Positions 33,490 to 44,701 are shown, numbered from the stretch's first letter. The stretch: DNA of 64,000 bases from Charina bottae (GCA_023362775.1 JALMGJ010000003.1:53669416-53733415); one strand, 5' to 3'. Notes: generated by a model from the letters alone, not told the origin. Numbers and translations are program-made.

Positions 33490-34205
33490 GGGTGATTCTT
33501 CTTGGCGATCACTCGTAGCCGAGTAAGATTGTCTTCCAAGGGTAAAATCTTAACAGTGGATCCGTAAGTGGCTGTAAAGGCCAATTCTGGATCCGCACAA
33601 CCTCCCACAATGAGGGCATAGGTTTCCGGGTGGAAGACGGTTTTTTTATCTTGGCAGCCATCTATCTACAAAAGCCAACATCGACGCTGAAATTCAGCAT
33701 CGCCTGAGCTCTGCGAGTGTAGCTCTCTCCCGAATGAAGCGTAGAATGTTTGAGGATCGGGACATTCGCAGGGAGACCAAAATGCTTGTTTACAAAGCCA
33801 TTGTACTACCAACCCTTTTGTATGCCTGTGAAACATGGACCCTCTACAAACGCCACCTCCAATTCTTGAAAGATTCCATCAACGCTGCCTCCGAAAAATT
33901 CTGCAAATTACTTGGGAAGATAGGCAGACTAATGTTAGCGTATTAGAAGAAGCGAAAACCACCAGCATTGAAACAATGATCATCCAACATCAACTTCGCT
34001 GGACCGGCCATGTTGTTCGAATGCCTGACCATCGTCTTCCCAAGCAGCTACTTTACTCCCAACTTAAGAATGGAAAACAGAATATTGGTGGACAGCAAAA
34101 GAGATTCAAAGATACTCTCAAAGCTAATTTAAAAAAATGTAATCTCAGCATTGAGAACTGGGAAGCCCTAACTCATGAGGGCTTTATTAAAGAGGTTTAA
34201 AGAGT
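33490..34205 (+). pseudogene. Non-LTR retrotransposon RT C-terminal fragment, frameshifted
   Basis: Two overlapping frames (33734-33946, 33835-34200) encode one degraded protein end: YKAIVLPTLLYACETWTLYKRHL, then ERFHQRCLRKILQITWEDRQ, then HQLRWTGHVVRMPDHRLPKQ. This order is typical of the region after the RT domain in several non-LTR clades; R4/Dong-like is my best guess, not proven. The leading 33490-33650 resembles a dispersed squamate repeat and may be a 5' part of the same insertion. The shift lies near 33865-33900. Confidence 0.65.
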
Positions 34206-35071
34206 TGTGGACAGGTGCTTGATTAATAAAGATGCTTTATTATTGGAGGTCAGCCTTTATTAAAGGCGCTACGGACTTTGAAGAAGCACGAGTACAGGGT
34301 GAAAGGGAGAAACGAGCTAAAAGGAAGGCATGTCAAGCAAAATAGGGTGATAGGGGTGGGATGTCAGAAAGAAACATATGAATTGCAAGATTGATGTGGC
34401 CCTAAAACATCAAATATCTGATTATAGAACTGATTGATTATGGGCCATCAAGATAGACTTTACCCAGGATGCTCTTCCCCAACTTGGTCCTTTAGATGTT
34501 TCAACAGTGCACCCATCACTTCTATAATTGAGTCCATCTTCCTTGCTGCTGGTTGTCCTCTTCTTCTCTTTCCTTCCATCTTTCCCAGTATTATAGGCTT
34601 CTCAAGAGAGAGATGTTTCTATAATGTGTTCAAATTATGATAATTTGAGCCTACTCATTTGTGCCTTGAGTAAGAACTCTGGATTGATTTGTTCTATTAT
34701 TCATTTGTTTGTTTTATTTGATATCCATGTTATTCTCAGGAGTCTTCTCCAGTGTAAAAATCTAAAAGCATCAATACTCTTTTTATCCTGCTTATTCAAA
34801 GTCCAACCTTTGCTTCCATGGAGTGTCACATGGAAAGTCATTGCTTGCACAGTTCTAACTTTGTAGGTATAGACACATCATGACATCTGAATACCTTTTT
34901 GAAGGCCTTCAGTGTTACTCTACCACAACTTCTTTGATTTCATTCCACATTTCCTCTGGTTCCCTATCAATGAGGTTCAGGACTTCAAAGTAATTTCTGA
35001 TTCCTGATTTTCTTCTGGAAAATGGGTATATGCTCAAGCTCATATCGTGGAAAGTGGATGGGTTTGTAATA
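34206..35071. other. Intronic DNA, probably old repeat debris
   Basis: 34460-34860 has the CATCACTTCTATAATTGAGTCC / CTTTCCTTCCATCTTTCCCAG pattern of reversed, badly decayed BovB-like 3' sequence, too degraded for firm calling. 35396-36929 and 38691-39655 hold nothing recognised. Confidence 0.35.
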
Positions 35072-35079
35072 GTCTAATA

Positions 35080-35387
35080 CAGAGCTTTCCAAACTGTGTG
35101 TCGCGACACAAAAGTGTGTCGCCACACACAGCGTACTGTGTTGCCACACCACCCGGAAGCGGCGGCGCACGCGTGCATGGCGGCAGCGGCAGCGGCGCGG
35201 TATCAGTGTTTCCACGTTTTAGCGGAGGCTGCCGCCGCCACCGTGCACACGCGCGCCACCGCACGCCCCCCTGCGCCGCCACCGTGCACGTACGTGCCGC
35301 CGCACGCACCCCGTGCCGCCACCATGCACGCGCGCGCCGCCGCTGCTGGCTGGTGTGTTGCCAGTAGCGGCACTTTGGAAAGCCCTG
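35080..35387. mobile_element. GC-rich hAT MITE with perfect 8-bp TSD
   Basis: TSD GTCTAATA at 35072-35079 and 35388-35395. The core has CCGCCGCACGC-type repeats as in 29510-29936, with fewer units. Confidence 0.9.
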
Positions 35388-36929
35388 GTCTAATAGATAT
35401 TATTCAGTAATTGCATTGTATCCAACTACAATCCTTGCTGTATCCTTCCTGGCCATGAAATGCCACGTCCTTAATTTTTGTTTCCTGAATCGTAAACAGT
35501 AGGATCTTCTGATAAAAGTATCCAATTCCAGTCCACTTCAGTTTGCTGATGACTAAGATGTGAGTTTGTAATTGATTCTTTTGATCTTCCACTGTGTTGA
35601 GCTTTTCCATGTTCTTGCTTCTTATATTCCATTTTCCCACTATAATTCTGTCTTGGCAGCTTCAGGGTTTCTTTTCCTGCATGGCAATGTCAGCAACTAG
35701 ACATCTTATAGTCTTTAATCTAGCTTTACATGTATGGCTCAGAAATGCCCTGATGCTGCTTGCTTGGAAAATGAGGAAACGGCCCCTTGAAAGCAGTGTT
35801 ACATTATGATGCTGCCTTGTTGATCATGGATTTGTATGGGGAGTAAGATGGCTAGTTGGTAGGCTCATGAGTGCATTTAAAAAAACAGCCTTAAACTCTA
35901 GTCATAACTTTCTTGGAATGCAGCAAATCAGAAGAAAATACTAAATAAAGACTTTTAAGATTGTGATTGGAGAACATTATTTTTTTTAGGTCTGTGCTGA
36001 AGCCTTGTATTGCTACTTGCTTGAACATTATAAAGGGTGGTTTGTTGGAACATATAAAGTTGTTCGTAGCCTTGAGGACTATTTTCATTTTGATTAATTT
36101 TTTCCCCTGGCACCAAGGCCTGATTCCAACTCTTGAGTAGACTCCCAGACCTTTTCTGTGCATTTGAGTAAACATATAAAGTGATGAGCCTGAACTTATT
36201 TCAAATATTTATGCAGTGTTCACTTCTTGAATATTGACATAAATTTGAGTACAGGAAGGGAGAATTGTTGGTAGTTTGAATGCTTGTGAAAAGAAATGCA
36301 GAGTATAAAAATTCTGTATTTTATTAAACAATGGTTGGAAGCCACTGCCTATAGTGTGGGAGTTATAGACAATTCAGAGTAAAGTGACCTCTTTAAAATG
36401 TTTCTAAGAGTTGCTTTGTATGGGATAGATGTTGCTTGTATGTAAGACATTTTATGACTCTTAACATGTTGATGCAATGAACTACAATATCTAATGAAGC
36501 AACTCAAAATGATGGACTGAATTGGGAATACCTGGCTTCAATATATCACTCCTTTCTTGGAGAAAAATAAATCATACTTGTTGCAAACAAATAAATTAAA
36601 ATATACACCCATTTAGGGAAGCTTCTGGATTGTGCTCTTTGAAATGTGGTATCACAAAAATAAATCTAACACATTTCAGACTCAAACACGTTTGCTAGAG
36701 TTACTGTGTGGGCATTTTTCTTTTTGGATTTTTTCCCAATGGTGGTACAGAGACTGTTTCTTCATTTTTATAATGCCATATTCAGGAACAATTCTCAGAA
36801 TTGAGGGAGCAGGCATATTTTGCATTTATATGATATTCTTGGGCCACATTCACTTTGTAAAAATCCATTTACTCTTGTAGAAAATGTAGTCATGTTAATT
36901 CAACTGCCTTTCCACCCTCCCTCCCCCAA

Positions 36930-37090
36930 CATACTGTGTTCCTACTTGGCATTGCTATCACCTCCGAATATGCTAATTCCCAGTAATTTTCGCAGTGCTT
37001 CTAATACTGGAAGGGAGACCAAGCAGCTACATGGTTCTGCTTGATATTGGACTGCTGCCATCTTTCATTTCCCCAAATGCAGTGCCTAGC
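36930..37090 (+). mobile_element. Possible 5S-rRNA-derived SINE remnant
   Basis: CTTCTAATACTGGAAGGGAG and ACC resemble the 5S TACTTGGATGGGAGACC box. Little else survives. Confidence 0.3.
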
Positions 37091-37280
37091 GCTGATACTA
37101 CTGTGTAGTATCTGTGCATATTTGGGTTACTTTCTAGCTGTGGGGAAGCTAGCTATTGTGGATGGGAGTCCGCTGAATCTTTGACCCTGGCAAAACTACT
37201 TGCTTCATTTTTAACAAGCATACATATAATGGTTGTTGTGGGTTTTCCGGGCTGTGTGGCCGTGTTCTGGCAGTTTTGGT

Positions 37281-37323
37281 TCCTAACGTTTCTCCAGTCG
37301 CTGTGGCTGGCATCTTCAGAGGA
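37281..37323 (-). ncRNA. Hammerhead ribozyme motif, left arm of fold-back PLE
   Basis: The exact mirror of the motif at 38348-38390, on the minus strand: TTTC at 37289-37292 and TCTTCAG at 37313-37319 are the complements of GAAA and CTGAAGA. Confidence 0.55.
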
Positions 37324-37458
37324 CAGGAGCACAGCTACAAGATTCTCTCTGTGCCCAAGTGGAGGGTGTGTGTTCCTGCTGGTGTTTATAGCTGCTGAGA
37401 GGGTGTGTGTCTTCTGTGGGTCATTTACAAGAGATTAGGAGAGGGTTTATTGTGGTGA

Positions 37459-38130
37459 TTAGGGGGTGTGGTGCTGTCGTGTGGGATTAGCACATCTATT
37501 GTGTGAGTTTGTATATTTCTGTGGTTGAGTAGAGTTCATTAACCTTTTGCAAGCTGTGTTTTTCAGGACTGGCAGCCAGGTTTTGCTGAACTTTAAGCTT
37601 TCTTCTTTTTTATTGAAACTCTGTTGGTGTTTATGTATTTCAATGGCTTCCCTGTATAGTCTAACATAGTGGCTGTTGGTGTTGTCCAGTATTTCTGTGT
37701 TTTCAAATAAGATTTGGTGACCAGTTTGTTTGAGAGCATGTTCAGCTATTGCAGATTTTTCAGGTTGTTGTAGTCTGCAGTGTCTTTCATGTTCTTTTAT
37801 CCTGGTGTGGATGCTGCGTTTTGTGGTCCCAATGTATACTTGTCCACAGCTGCAGGGTATGCGGTAAACTCCTGCAGTGGTGAGGGGGTCCCTTTTGTCT
37901 TTTGCTGATTTTAACATTTGTTGTATTTTTCTGGTGGGTTTAAAGACTGTTTGGAGGTTATGTTTTTTCATTAGTTTTTCCATGCGGTCAGTGACTCCTT
38001 TAATGTAGGGCAGAAATATTTTGCTTGTGGGGGGCTGTTTTTCTTCGGTTGAGTGCTGTTTTTTCGGTTTGATAGCTCTCCTGATTTCATTCTTGGAGTA
38101 GCCATTCGCCTGTAGGGACCAATCCAAATG
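37459..38130 (-). pseudogene. PLE protein C-terminal fragment with GIY-YIG endonuclease
   Basis: An open frame whose real homology starts at ELNHLDWSLQANGYSKNEIRRAIKP. It matches the last third of the PLE protein at 15487-17811: linker, PYIKGVTDRM, then GIY-YIG (GVYRIPCSCGQVYIG) and the cysteine-rich end. The codons upstream of 38130 come from the inverted right arm, not from the PLE protein. The reverse transcriptase is missing, so it cannot move by itself. The remaining frame has no stop. Confidence 0.85.
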
Positions 38131-38347
38131 GTTGAGTTCAACCACAGAAATATACAAACAACTCACACAATAGATGTGCTAATCCCACACACGACAGCAC
38201 CACACCCCCTAATCACCACAATAAACCCTCTCCTAATCTTTTGTAAATGACCCACAGAAGACACACACCCTCTCAGCAGCTATAAACACCAGCAGGAACA
38301 CACACTCTCCACTTGGGCACAGACAGAATCTTCTAGCTGTGCTCCTG

Positions 38348-38390
38348 TCCTCTGAAGATGCCAGCCACAGCGACTGGAGAAACGTTAGGA
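38348..38390 (+). ncRNA. Hammerhead ribozyme motif, right arm of fold-back PLE
   Basis: Stem I TCCT/AGGA (38348-38351, 38387-38390), core CTGAAGA (38352-38358), helix II CCAG/CTGG (38361-38364, 38374-38377), GAAA (38379-38382), ACGT minimal helix III and a GUU cleavage triplet. Short helices make it weak as a monomer. Confidence 0.55.
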
Positions 38391-38499
38391 ACCAAAACTG
38401 CCAGAACATGGCCACACAGCCCAAAAAACCCACAACAACCATCGGATTCCGGCCATGAAAGCCTTCGACTATACATACATATAATACTTGTAAGCCTAG

Positions 38500-38690
38500 T
38501 TAGGTGGCTGAAACGTAGCCAACTTTGGTTGATCTTCAAAGCTAAGAAGGGTTAGTCCTGGTTAGTATTCAGTAGGAAGCTGCCAAGAAATCCCAGGGTT
38601 GTAGGAAAGATTGGGAAGTGAAAAGACAACCTGGAAGGAGTAGTTTGCCAAGAAAACAACATGGATGTGTTCATTCAGACATTTGAGGAC
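38500..38690 (+). mobile_element. 5S-rRNA-derived SINE remnant
   Basis: TTCAAAGCTAAGAAGGGTTA, CCTGGTTAGTATTCAGTAGG and CCCAGGGTTGTAGG follow the 3' half of 5S rRNA (GAAGCTAAGCAGGGTC ... TTAGTACTTGGATGGGAGACC). A shared tail TTTGCCAAGAAAACAACATGG follows. Degenerate. Confidence 0.6.
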
Positions 38691-39663
38691 ATTTTTGAGG
38701 ACATTTTTATATTTATCGAATATTGTACTGAAGTTCCAAACAAATGGGACTCCTCTTATTTAATAAATTCAGGGTCAAAACACATGGGCATGTTTGAGAT
38801 GTAAGAAGTAGATGACCCCTTGAATTATCCTTTGCTGTAAAATAATGGGATTCAGATCTGGATTGGGATCCCAGCACACAGTTTGATAAGGAGTAAAATA
38901 TTCCCCTAGAAAAGGAGAGGAGGGGAGAGGAAAGTCCATTTTCAATGAAGAAGGGTCCCCCCCTCCCTTTTCCCCCTGTACTTGCATGGACAAGGGGAAA
39001 GGCAGACATGTGTGCAGAGGTCCACCTTGAGATCTTGAACTTTAATGCTCATGCAGAGAAAAAAGATCAGCTGCACACTTTATATTAAATGTAGTATAGA
39101 TTTTCCCTTTTAAAATCAGCTCCTGAGTATTTGTTTCCTCGACTGTTTTTAATGTTGGTGTGGCATCCTTTGCATTAGGACTTTTTTTCAGGGGTGCTTA
39201 TTGAAAATGTCCTCCGCCCCATTGTTCTCTAATACAGCAGAGTTAGTCTATGACAATTCTCTCTTAGTTGTTTTGGGAGATTGCACACTAAAGGAGTCTT
39301 TCCAAACTGTTCCACTGAATCTGTATATTATCATTATTTCAGCTAGTGGGAGTGGGCCGGCTGATTAAACTAGGATTAATTATTGTTAAACTCTACTGTT
39401 CTCCCTGGACCAATTCTTTCCAGATGTAACATCATTCAGCATGCCCCAAGGAACAGTTGAATGCCATAAGCTTCAGTCTAGTGTGAATATCAGTGGTCTG
39501 TCCTCCAAAGAATCAACTAGTCTCTGTAGTTTATTGGAAGTGCAAAACTACAGTGTGACCCTTTTATGATTTAAGAGAGATGGTCCCAACAGGAGGTTAT
39601 ATATAGATGAATGAAAATCAATATCTTTCTCTGATAACTGACACCGTTCCATTGACCAACAGA

Positions 39664-39825
39664 CAGGGCTGCAACTAGGGGGGGCAAGCGGGGCATGTGC
39701 CCCAGGCGCTGCACTGGGGGGCGCCAAAATGATGCCAGGGGGCACCAAAATGACAAAATAACCCATGGGGGGGGGCGCGGAATCCATGTTTGCCCCGGGT
39801 GACACAGACCCTAGTTCCATCCCTG
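39664..39825. mobile_element. hAT-like MITE (162 bp) with perfect 8-bp TSD
   Basis: Ends CAGGGCTGCAACTAGGG and CCCTAGTTCCATCCCTG. TSD CCAACAGA at 39656-39663 and 39826-39833. Inside: G/C-rich tracts with GGGGCGCCAAAATGA. Confidence 0.87.
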
Positions 39826-40048
39826 CCAACAGATGCAGGAAAATGGATGTGCTAAGCCGTAGCTCATTAATGGTTCACTAGTGCTCTTAATACAGAAGAC
39901 CCAGGTTCAGTTCCTGGTTTCTCCAAGTAAGGTTATGAAGGGCCCAAAGTCTGAAATCTTGGAGAACTATTGAATTGCCAATCAATATGGAAAACACTGA
40001 ACTTGATAGAGTGGTGGTCTGGGTTCAGATATTCCTTTTTTTAATATA

Positions 40049-40635
40049 CAGCTAATCCTCAATTACCAACCGTTCAGCAACTGTTAGAAGTTGCATTGGT
40101 GCAGAACAAGTGGTACTGATGACCAGTCCTTGAAGTTCTGGCCGTCGCAGACCCCCGCAGTCACGTGATGGCGAATTGGGCTCTTGGCAACCAGTTTGCA
40201 CTTATGAATGACCGTTGCAGCATCCCACGGTCATGTGATCGCCATTTGCAACCTTCCCAGCCACAAGCAAAGCCAATGGGGAAGCCGGCAGGGAAGGTTG
40301 CAAGTCGCTCTGGTAAGTCCCCCACCACCCTTCCTGTGCACAACGCTGTGCCCCCCTTCTCTTGGCCTCCCTGTGTTCGTGCCACACCGCAGCACCCCCC
40401 CCCCAACTCATGTGTGGCCTGCACTGGGCCTCCCCGCCCCCCTGTGGCACCCTCGCATTCCTTACCTGGGACTCCCACCACTTCCCGCTTAAGGACTCAC
40501 ATGTCTTGGGGTTACAACGGCAACCAGTAGTACTGAGATTGTCATCACTAACCGATGCAGTCATGTGATATCACGCCCATCACTTAGCCACGGCGATCCC
40601 AATCCCGATTGCTGTCGTAACCCAAGGAGTATGTG
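40049..40635. mobile_element. Tigger/mariner-like MITE, full length (587 bp)
   Basis: Imperfect inverted ends CAGCTAATCCTCAATTACC and GTAACCCAAGGAGTATGTG, with TA on both sides (40047-40048 and 40636-40637). TA duplication and the CAGGTAGTCCTCG-type end suggest a Tc1/mariner (Tigger-like) origin. No transposase is encoded. The centre is C-rich (40310-40470). Confidence 0.6.
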
Positions 40636-41167
40636 TACTGTGTGGGCACTGGGGGCAAAGGTGGGGCAAATGATTTCATAAGCTTTAATCATGTAATTTG
40701 TGCAATGTCCTCATGACATGACTGATGCAAATTACATAATTCACATTATTTGTGCAATGATGTCATGACACATGGTGTCATTATAGTTTTTACCAGGCAC
40801 TTATGTACTACTGGTTATTAGTGTCCTTAACTTTAGGTAGCTTTTGTCTCCTTCTTCCAGTTGTCTCCGATCTGGTACCCTCCAAATAAGTTGGGACGTC
40901 AGTGTCCAGAAGTTGCAACATTTCAGTAGATTGCCTTACATAATAGTGATCTTGCTAATGACTGACATTTCTTTAGCCCTTCGCAAGCAGTTTTCTCTTT
41001 TCATTTTCTAGCTAGCTGAGTAAACCAGTTTTTCATTTATCAATGAGTTAATGGAGACTAGCAGAAAAACGTGTCACCCTTAATTGCATGTTCTTTGGTG
41101 GCTTTTCAGCCAAGAGTGAAAATAATAACTTGCCCAAAGCTAAATCATAAATGTATATGATACCTGT

Positions 41168-44100
41168 CTCCAGCAAAGGAGATCGTTACCTTGTCGTGGT
41201 GCTGGAGCTTGAGCACCTCAATGAAACCATGAGCTAAACCGTGAAGGGACACCCAAGACGGGAAGGTCGTGGCAGAGAGGTCAGACTAAATACGATCCCT
41301 GGGGAAGGTAATGGCAACCCACCCCAGTATTCTTGCCATGAAAACTAAATGGATCAGTACAACCAAAGAGATGTCGGTATACCATCGGAAGATGGGACTC
41401 CCAGGTCGGAAGATGGTCAAAATGCTACTGGGGAGGAACAGAGGATACGTTCAACTAGCCCCAGATGTGATGACGCAGCTAGCTCAAAGCCGAAAGGACG
41501 GCTAGCGGCCGACGGTGCTGGTGGTGAACGACGAATCCGATGTTCTAAAGATCAACACACCATAGGAACCTGGAATGTAAGATCTATGAGCCAGGGCAAA
41601 TTGGATGTGGTTATTGGTGAGATGTCAAGATTAAATATAGACATTTTAGGTGTCAGTGAACTGAAATGGACTGGAATGGGCCACTTCACATCAGATGATC
41701 ACCAGATCTACTACTGTGGACAAGAGGACCACAGAAGAAATGGAGTAGCCTTCATAATTAATAATAAAGTGGCTAAAGCAGTGCTTGGATACAATCCAAA
41801 AAACGATAGAATGATCTCAATTCGAATTCAGGGTAAGCCATTTAACATCACAGTGATCCAAATATACGCCCCAACCACAGATGCTGAAGAAGCAGAAGTA
41901 GATCAGTTCTATGAGGATCTGCAGCACCTACTAGATAATACACCAAAAAGAGATGTTATTTTCATTACAGGAGACTGGAATGCTAAGGTGGGTAGTCAGA
42001 CGACACCTGGAATTACAGGCAAGCATGGTCTGGGAGAACAAAATGAAGCAGGACATAGGCTGATAGAATTTTGCCAAGACAACTCACTGTGCATAACAAA
42101 CACTCTCTTCCAACAACCTAAAAGACGACTTTATACATGGACTTCACCAGATGGTCGACACCGAAATCAGATTGACTACATCCTTTGCAGCCAAAGGTGG
42201 CGGACATCTATACAGTCGGTAAAAACAAGACCTGGAGCTGACTGTAGTTCAGATCACGAACTTCTTATTGCAAAATTTAGAATCAGACTAAAGAGAATAG
42301 GGAAGACCCACAGATCAGTTAGATATGAGCTCACTAATATTCCTAAGGAATATGCAGTGGAGGTGAATAATAGATTTAAGGGACTAGATTTAGTAGATAG
42401 GGTCCCGGAAGAACTATGGACAGAAGTTCGCAACATTGTTCAGGAGGCGGCAACAAAAAACGTCCCAAAGAAAAAGAAAACCAAGAAGGCAAGATGGCTG
42501 TCTGCTGAAACACTGGAAGTAGCCCAAGAAAGAAGGAAAGCAAAAGGCAACAGTGATAGGGGGAGATATGCCCAATTAAATGCAAAATTCCAGAGGTTAG
42601 CCAGAAGAGATAAGGAATTATTTTTAAACAAGCAATGTGCGGAAGTGGAAGAAGACAATAGAATAGGAAGGACAAGAGACCTCTTCCAGAAAATTAGAAA
42701 CATCGGAGGTAAATTCCAGGCAAAAATGGGTATGATCAAAAACAAAGATGGTAAGGACCTAACAGAAGCAGAAGAGATCAAGAAAAGGTGGCAAGAATAT
42801 ACGGAAGATCTGTATAGGAAGGATAATAATATTGGAGATAGCTTTGACGGTGTGGTCAGTGAGTTAGAGCCAGACATCCTGAAGAGTGAGGTTGAATGGG
42901 CCTTAAGAAGCATTGCTAATAACAAGGCAGCAGGAGACGACGGTATCCCAGCTGAACTGTTTAAAATCTTGCAAGATGATGCTGTCAAGGTGATGCATGC
43001 CATATGCCAGCAAATTTGGAAAACACAAGAATGGCCATCAGATTGGAAAAAATCAACTTATATCCCCATACCAAAAAAGGGAAGCACTAAAGAATGTTCA
43101 AACTATCGAACAGTGGCACTTATTTCACATGCCAGTAAGGTAATGCTCAAGATCTTGCAAGGTAGACTCCAGCAATTCATGGAGCGAGAATTGCCAGATG
43201 TACAAGCTGGGTTTAGAAAAGGCAGAGGAACTAGAGACCAAATTGCCAATATCCGCTGGATAATGGAGAAAGCCAGGGAATTTCAGAAAAACATCTATTT
43301 CTGTTTTATTGACTATTCTAAAGCCTTTGACTGTGTGGATCATAACAAATTGTGGCAAGTTCTTGGTGGTATGGGGATACCAAGTCATCTTGTCTGCCTC
43401 CTGAGGAATCTGTATAACGACCAAGTAGCAACGGTAAGAACAGAGCACGGAACAACGGACTGGTTTAAGATTGGGAAAGGAGTACGGCAGGGTTGTATAC
43501 TCTCACCCTACCTATTCAACCTGTATGCAGAACACATCATGCGACATGCTGGGCTTGAGGAATCCAAGGCTGGAGTTAAAATCGCTGGAAGAAACATTAA
43601 CAATCTCAGATATGCAGATGATACCACTTTGATGGCTGAAAGCGAGGAGGAGTTGAGGAGCCTTATGACGAAGGTGAAAGAAGAAAGTGCAAAAGCTGGG
43701 TTGCAGTTAAACCTCAAAAAAACCAAGATTATGGCAACGAGCTTGATTGATGACTGGCAAATAGAGGGAGAAAAAGTGGAGGCAGTGACAGACTTTGTAT
43801 TTCTAGGCGCAAAGATTACTGCAGACGCTGACTGCAACCAGGAAATCAGAAGACGTCTACTTCTTGGGAGGAGAGCAATGGCAAATCTTGATAAAATAGT
43901 TAAGAGCAGAGACATCACACTGACAACAAAGGTCCGCGTAGTTAAAGCAATGGTATTCCCTGTAGTAACCTATGGCTGTGAGAGCTGGACCATAAGGAAG
44001 GCTGAGCGAAGGAAGATAGATGCTTTTGAACTGTGGTGTTGGAGGAAAATTCTGAGAGTGCCTTGGACTGCAAGAAGATCAAACCAGTCCATACTCCAGG

Positions 44101-44387
44101 AAATCAAGCCAGACTGCTCACTTGAGGGAATGATATTAAAGGCAAAACTGAAGTACTTTGGCCACATAATGAGAAGACAGGATACCCTGGAGAAGAAGCT
44201 GATGCTAGGAAAAGTGGAAGGCAAAAGGAAGAGGGGCCGACCAAGGGCAAGATGGATGGATGATATTCTGGAGGTGACAGACTCAACCATTGGGGAGCTG
44301 GGGATGGTGACGGCCGACAGAAAGCTCTGGCGTGGACTGGTCCATGAAGTCACGAAGAGTCGGAAACGACTGAACGAATAAACAACA
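41168..44387 (+). mobile_element. Full-length RTE/BovB-like LINE with 13-bp TSD
   Basis: About 3.2 kb with a short 5' untranslated region and one intact ORF. It ends in GTCGGAAACGACTGAACGAA and an AAC-rich tail. Perfect TSD ATATGATACCTGT at 41155-41167 and 44388-44400. Full length, a perfect TSD and an open ORF together point to a young insertion. Confidence 0.92.
41349..44381 (+). CDS. RTE/BovB-like ORF: AP endonuclease plus reverse transcriptase
   Basis: 1010 codons, ATG to TAA, uninterrupted. It performs target-primed reverse transcription. An apurinic-type endonuclease occupies about residues 70-310: GTWNVRSM, SELKWTGMG, IYAPT, GDWNAKVGS, RNQIDYIL and the catalytic SDHELL. Reverse transcriptase covers about 500-790: AGDDGIPAELFK, FIDYSKAFDCVDH, GVRQGCILSPYLFNLYAE and YADD near residue 754. 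The C-terminal domain ends in GELGMVTADRKLWRGLVHEVTKSRKRLNE-type sequence typical of BovB/RTE. No RNase H domain, as expected for RTE. Length is normal for the clade. Every catalytic motif looks intact; activity is inferred. A 3'-end relative lies at 32565-32798. Confidence 0.92.
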   Translation: MDQYNQRDVGIPSEDGTPRSEDGQNATGEEQRIRSTSPRCDDAASSKPKGRLAADGAGGERRIRCSKDQHTIGTWNVRSMSQGKLDVVIGEMSRLNIDILGVSELKWTGMGHFTSDDHQIYYCGQEDHRRNGVAFIINNKVAKAVLGYNPKNDRMISIRIQGKPFNITVIQIYAPTTDAEEAEVDQFYEDLQHLLDNTPKRDVIFITGDWNAKVGSQTTPGITGKHGLGEQNEAGHRLIEFCQDNSLCITNTLFQQPKRRLYTWTSPDGRHRNQIDYILCSQRWRTSIQSVKTRPGADCSSDHELLIAKFRIRLKRIGKTHRSVRYELTNIPKEYAVEVNNRFKGLDLVDRVPEELWTEVRNIVQEAATKNVPKKKKTKKARWLSAETLEVAQERRKAKGNSDRGRYAQLNAKFQRLARRDKELFLNKQCAEVEEDNRIGRTRDLFQKIRNIGGKFQAKMGMIKNKDGKDLTEAEEIKKRWQEYTEDLYRKDNNIGDSFDGVVSELEPDILKSEVEWALRSIANNKAAGDDGIPAELFKILQDDAVKVMHAICQQIWKTQEWPSDWKKSTYIPIPKKGSTKECSNYRTVALISHASKVMLKILQGRLQQFMERELPDVQAGFRKGRGTRDQIANIRWIMEKAREFQKNIYFCFIDYSKAFDCVDHNKLWQVLGGMGIPSHLVCLLRNLYNDQVATVRTEHGTTDWFKIGKGVRQGCILSPYLFNLYAEHIMRHAGLEESKAGVKIAGRNINNLRYADDTTLMAESEEELRSLMTKVKEESAKAGLQLNLKKTKIMATSLIDDWQIEGEKVEAVTDFVFLGAKITADADCNQEIRRRLLLGRRAMANLDKIVKSRDITLTTKVRVVKAMVFPVVTYGCESWTIRKAERRKIDAFELWCWRKILRVPWTARRSNQSILQEIKPDCSLEGMILKAKLKYFGHIMRRQDTLEKKLMLGKVEGKRKRGRPRARWMDDILEVTDSTIGELGMVTADRKLWRGLVHEVTKSRKRLNE

Positions 44388-44701
44388 ATATGATACCTGT
44401 ACTGAGAACAGAACACGCTGTTCAATGGAATGCACTGGCTGTTTGTTACGTTTATCTGCCTGAACAAGCTTGTCTGCATCTACCCAGGGTCCCCTCTTAA
44501 TGCCCAGCTGTGATTTGCTGTATTTATCTTGCAATCTTATTCTGAATGGACGCGGCCAGGGACTTTTCCCATACAGTCTGTCTGAAGCGGGACAAAGCTA
44601 CTTCCTTACGCCAACTGCCCCTGCATTGGTCTCTAATTTCAGATAAAATCTTTAAGGTGTTCCCTTTTGTTGGTTCATGCAATGAGTTAGTTGGGGGAGC
44701 T

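Larger units (their letters stand above)
37211..38460 (-). mobile_element. Internally deleted, fold-back Penelope-like element
   Basis: Left arm 37211-37527 and right arm about 38137-38460 are near-perfect inverted repeats of some 310 bp. They contain the PLE terminal sequence (TGTTGTGGGTTTTCCGGGC, CCTAACGTTTCTCC) and the 3' untranslated region. Between them only the C-terminal part of the PLE protein remains. Each arm has the same hammerhead-like core. Sequence is related to, but distinct from, the complete PLE at 15315-17993. Confidence 0.85.
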
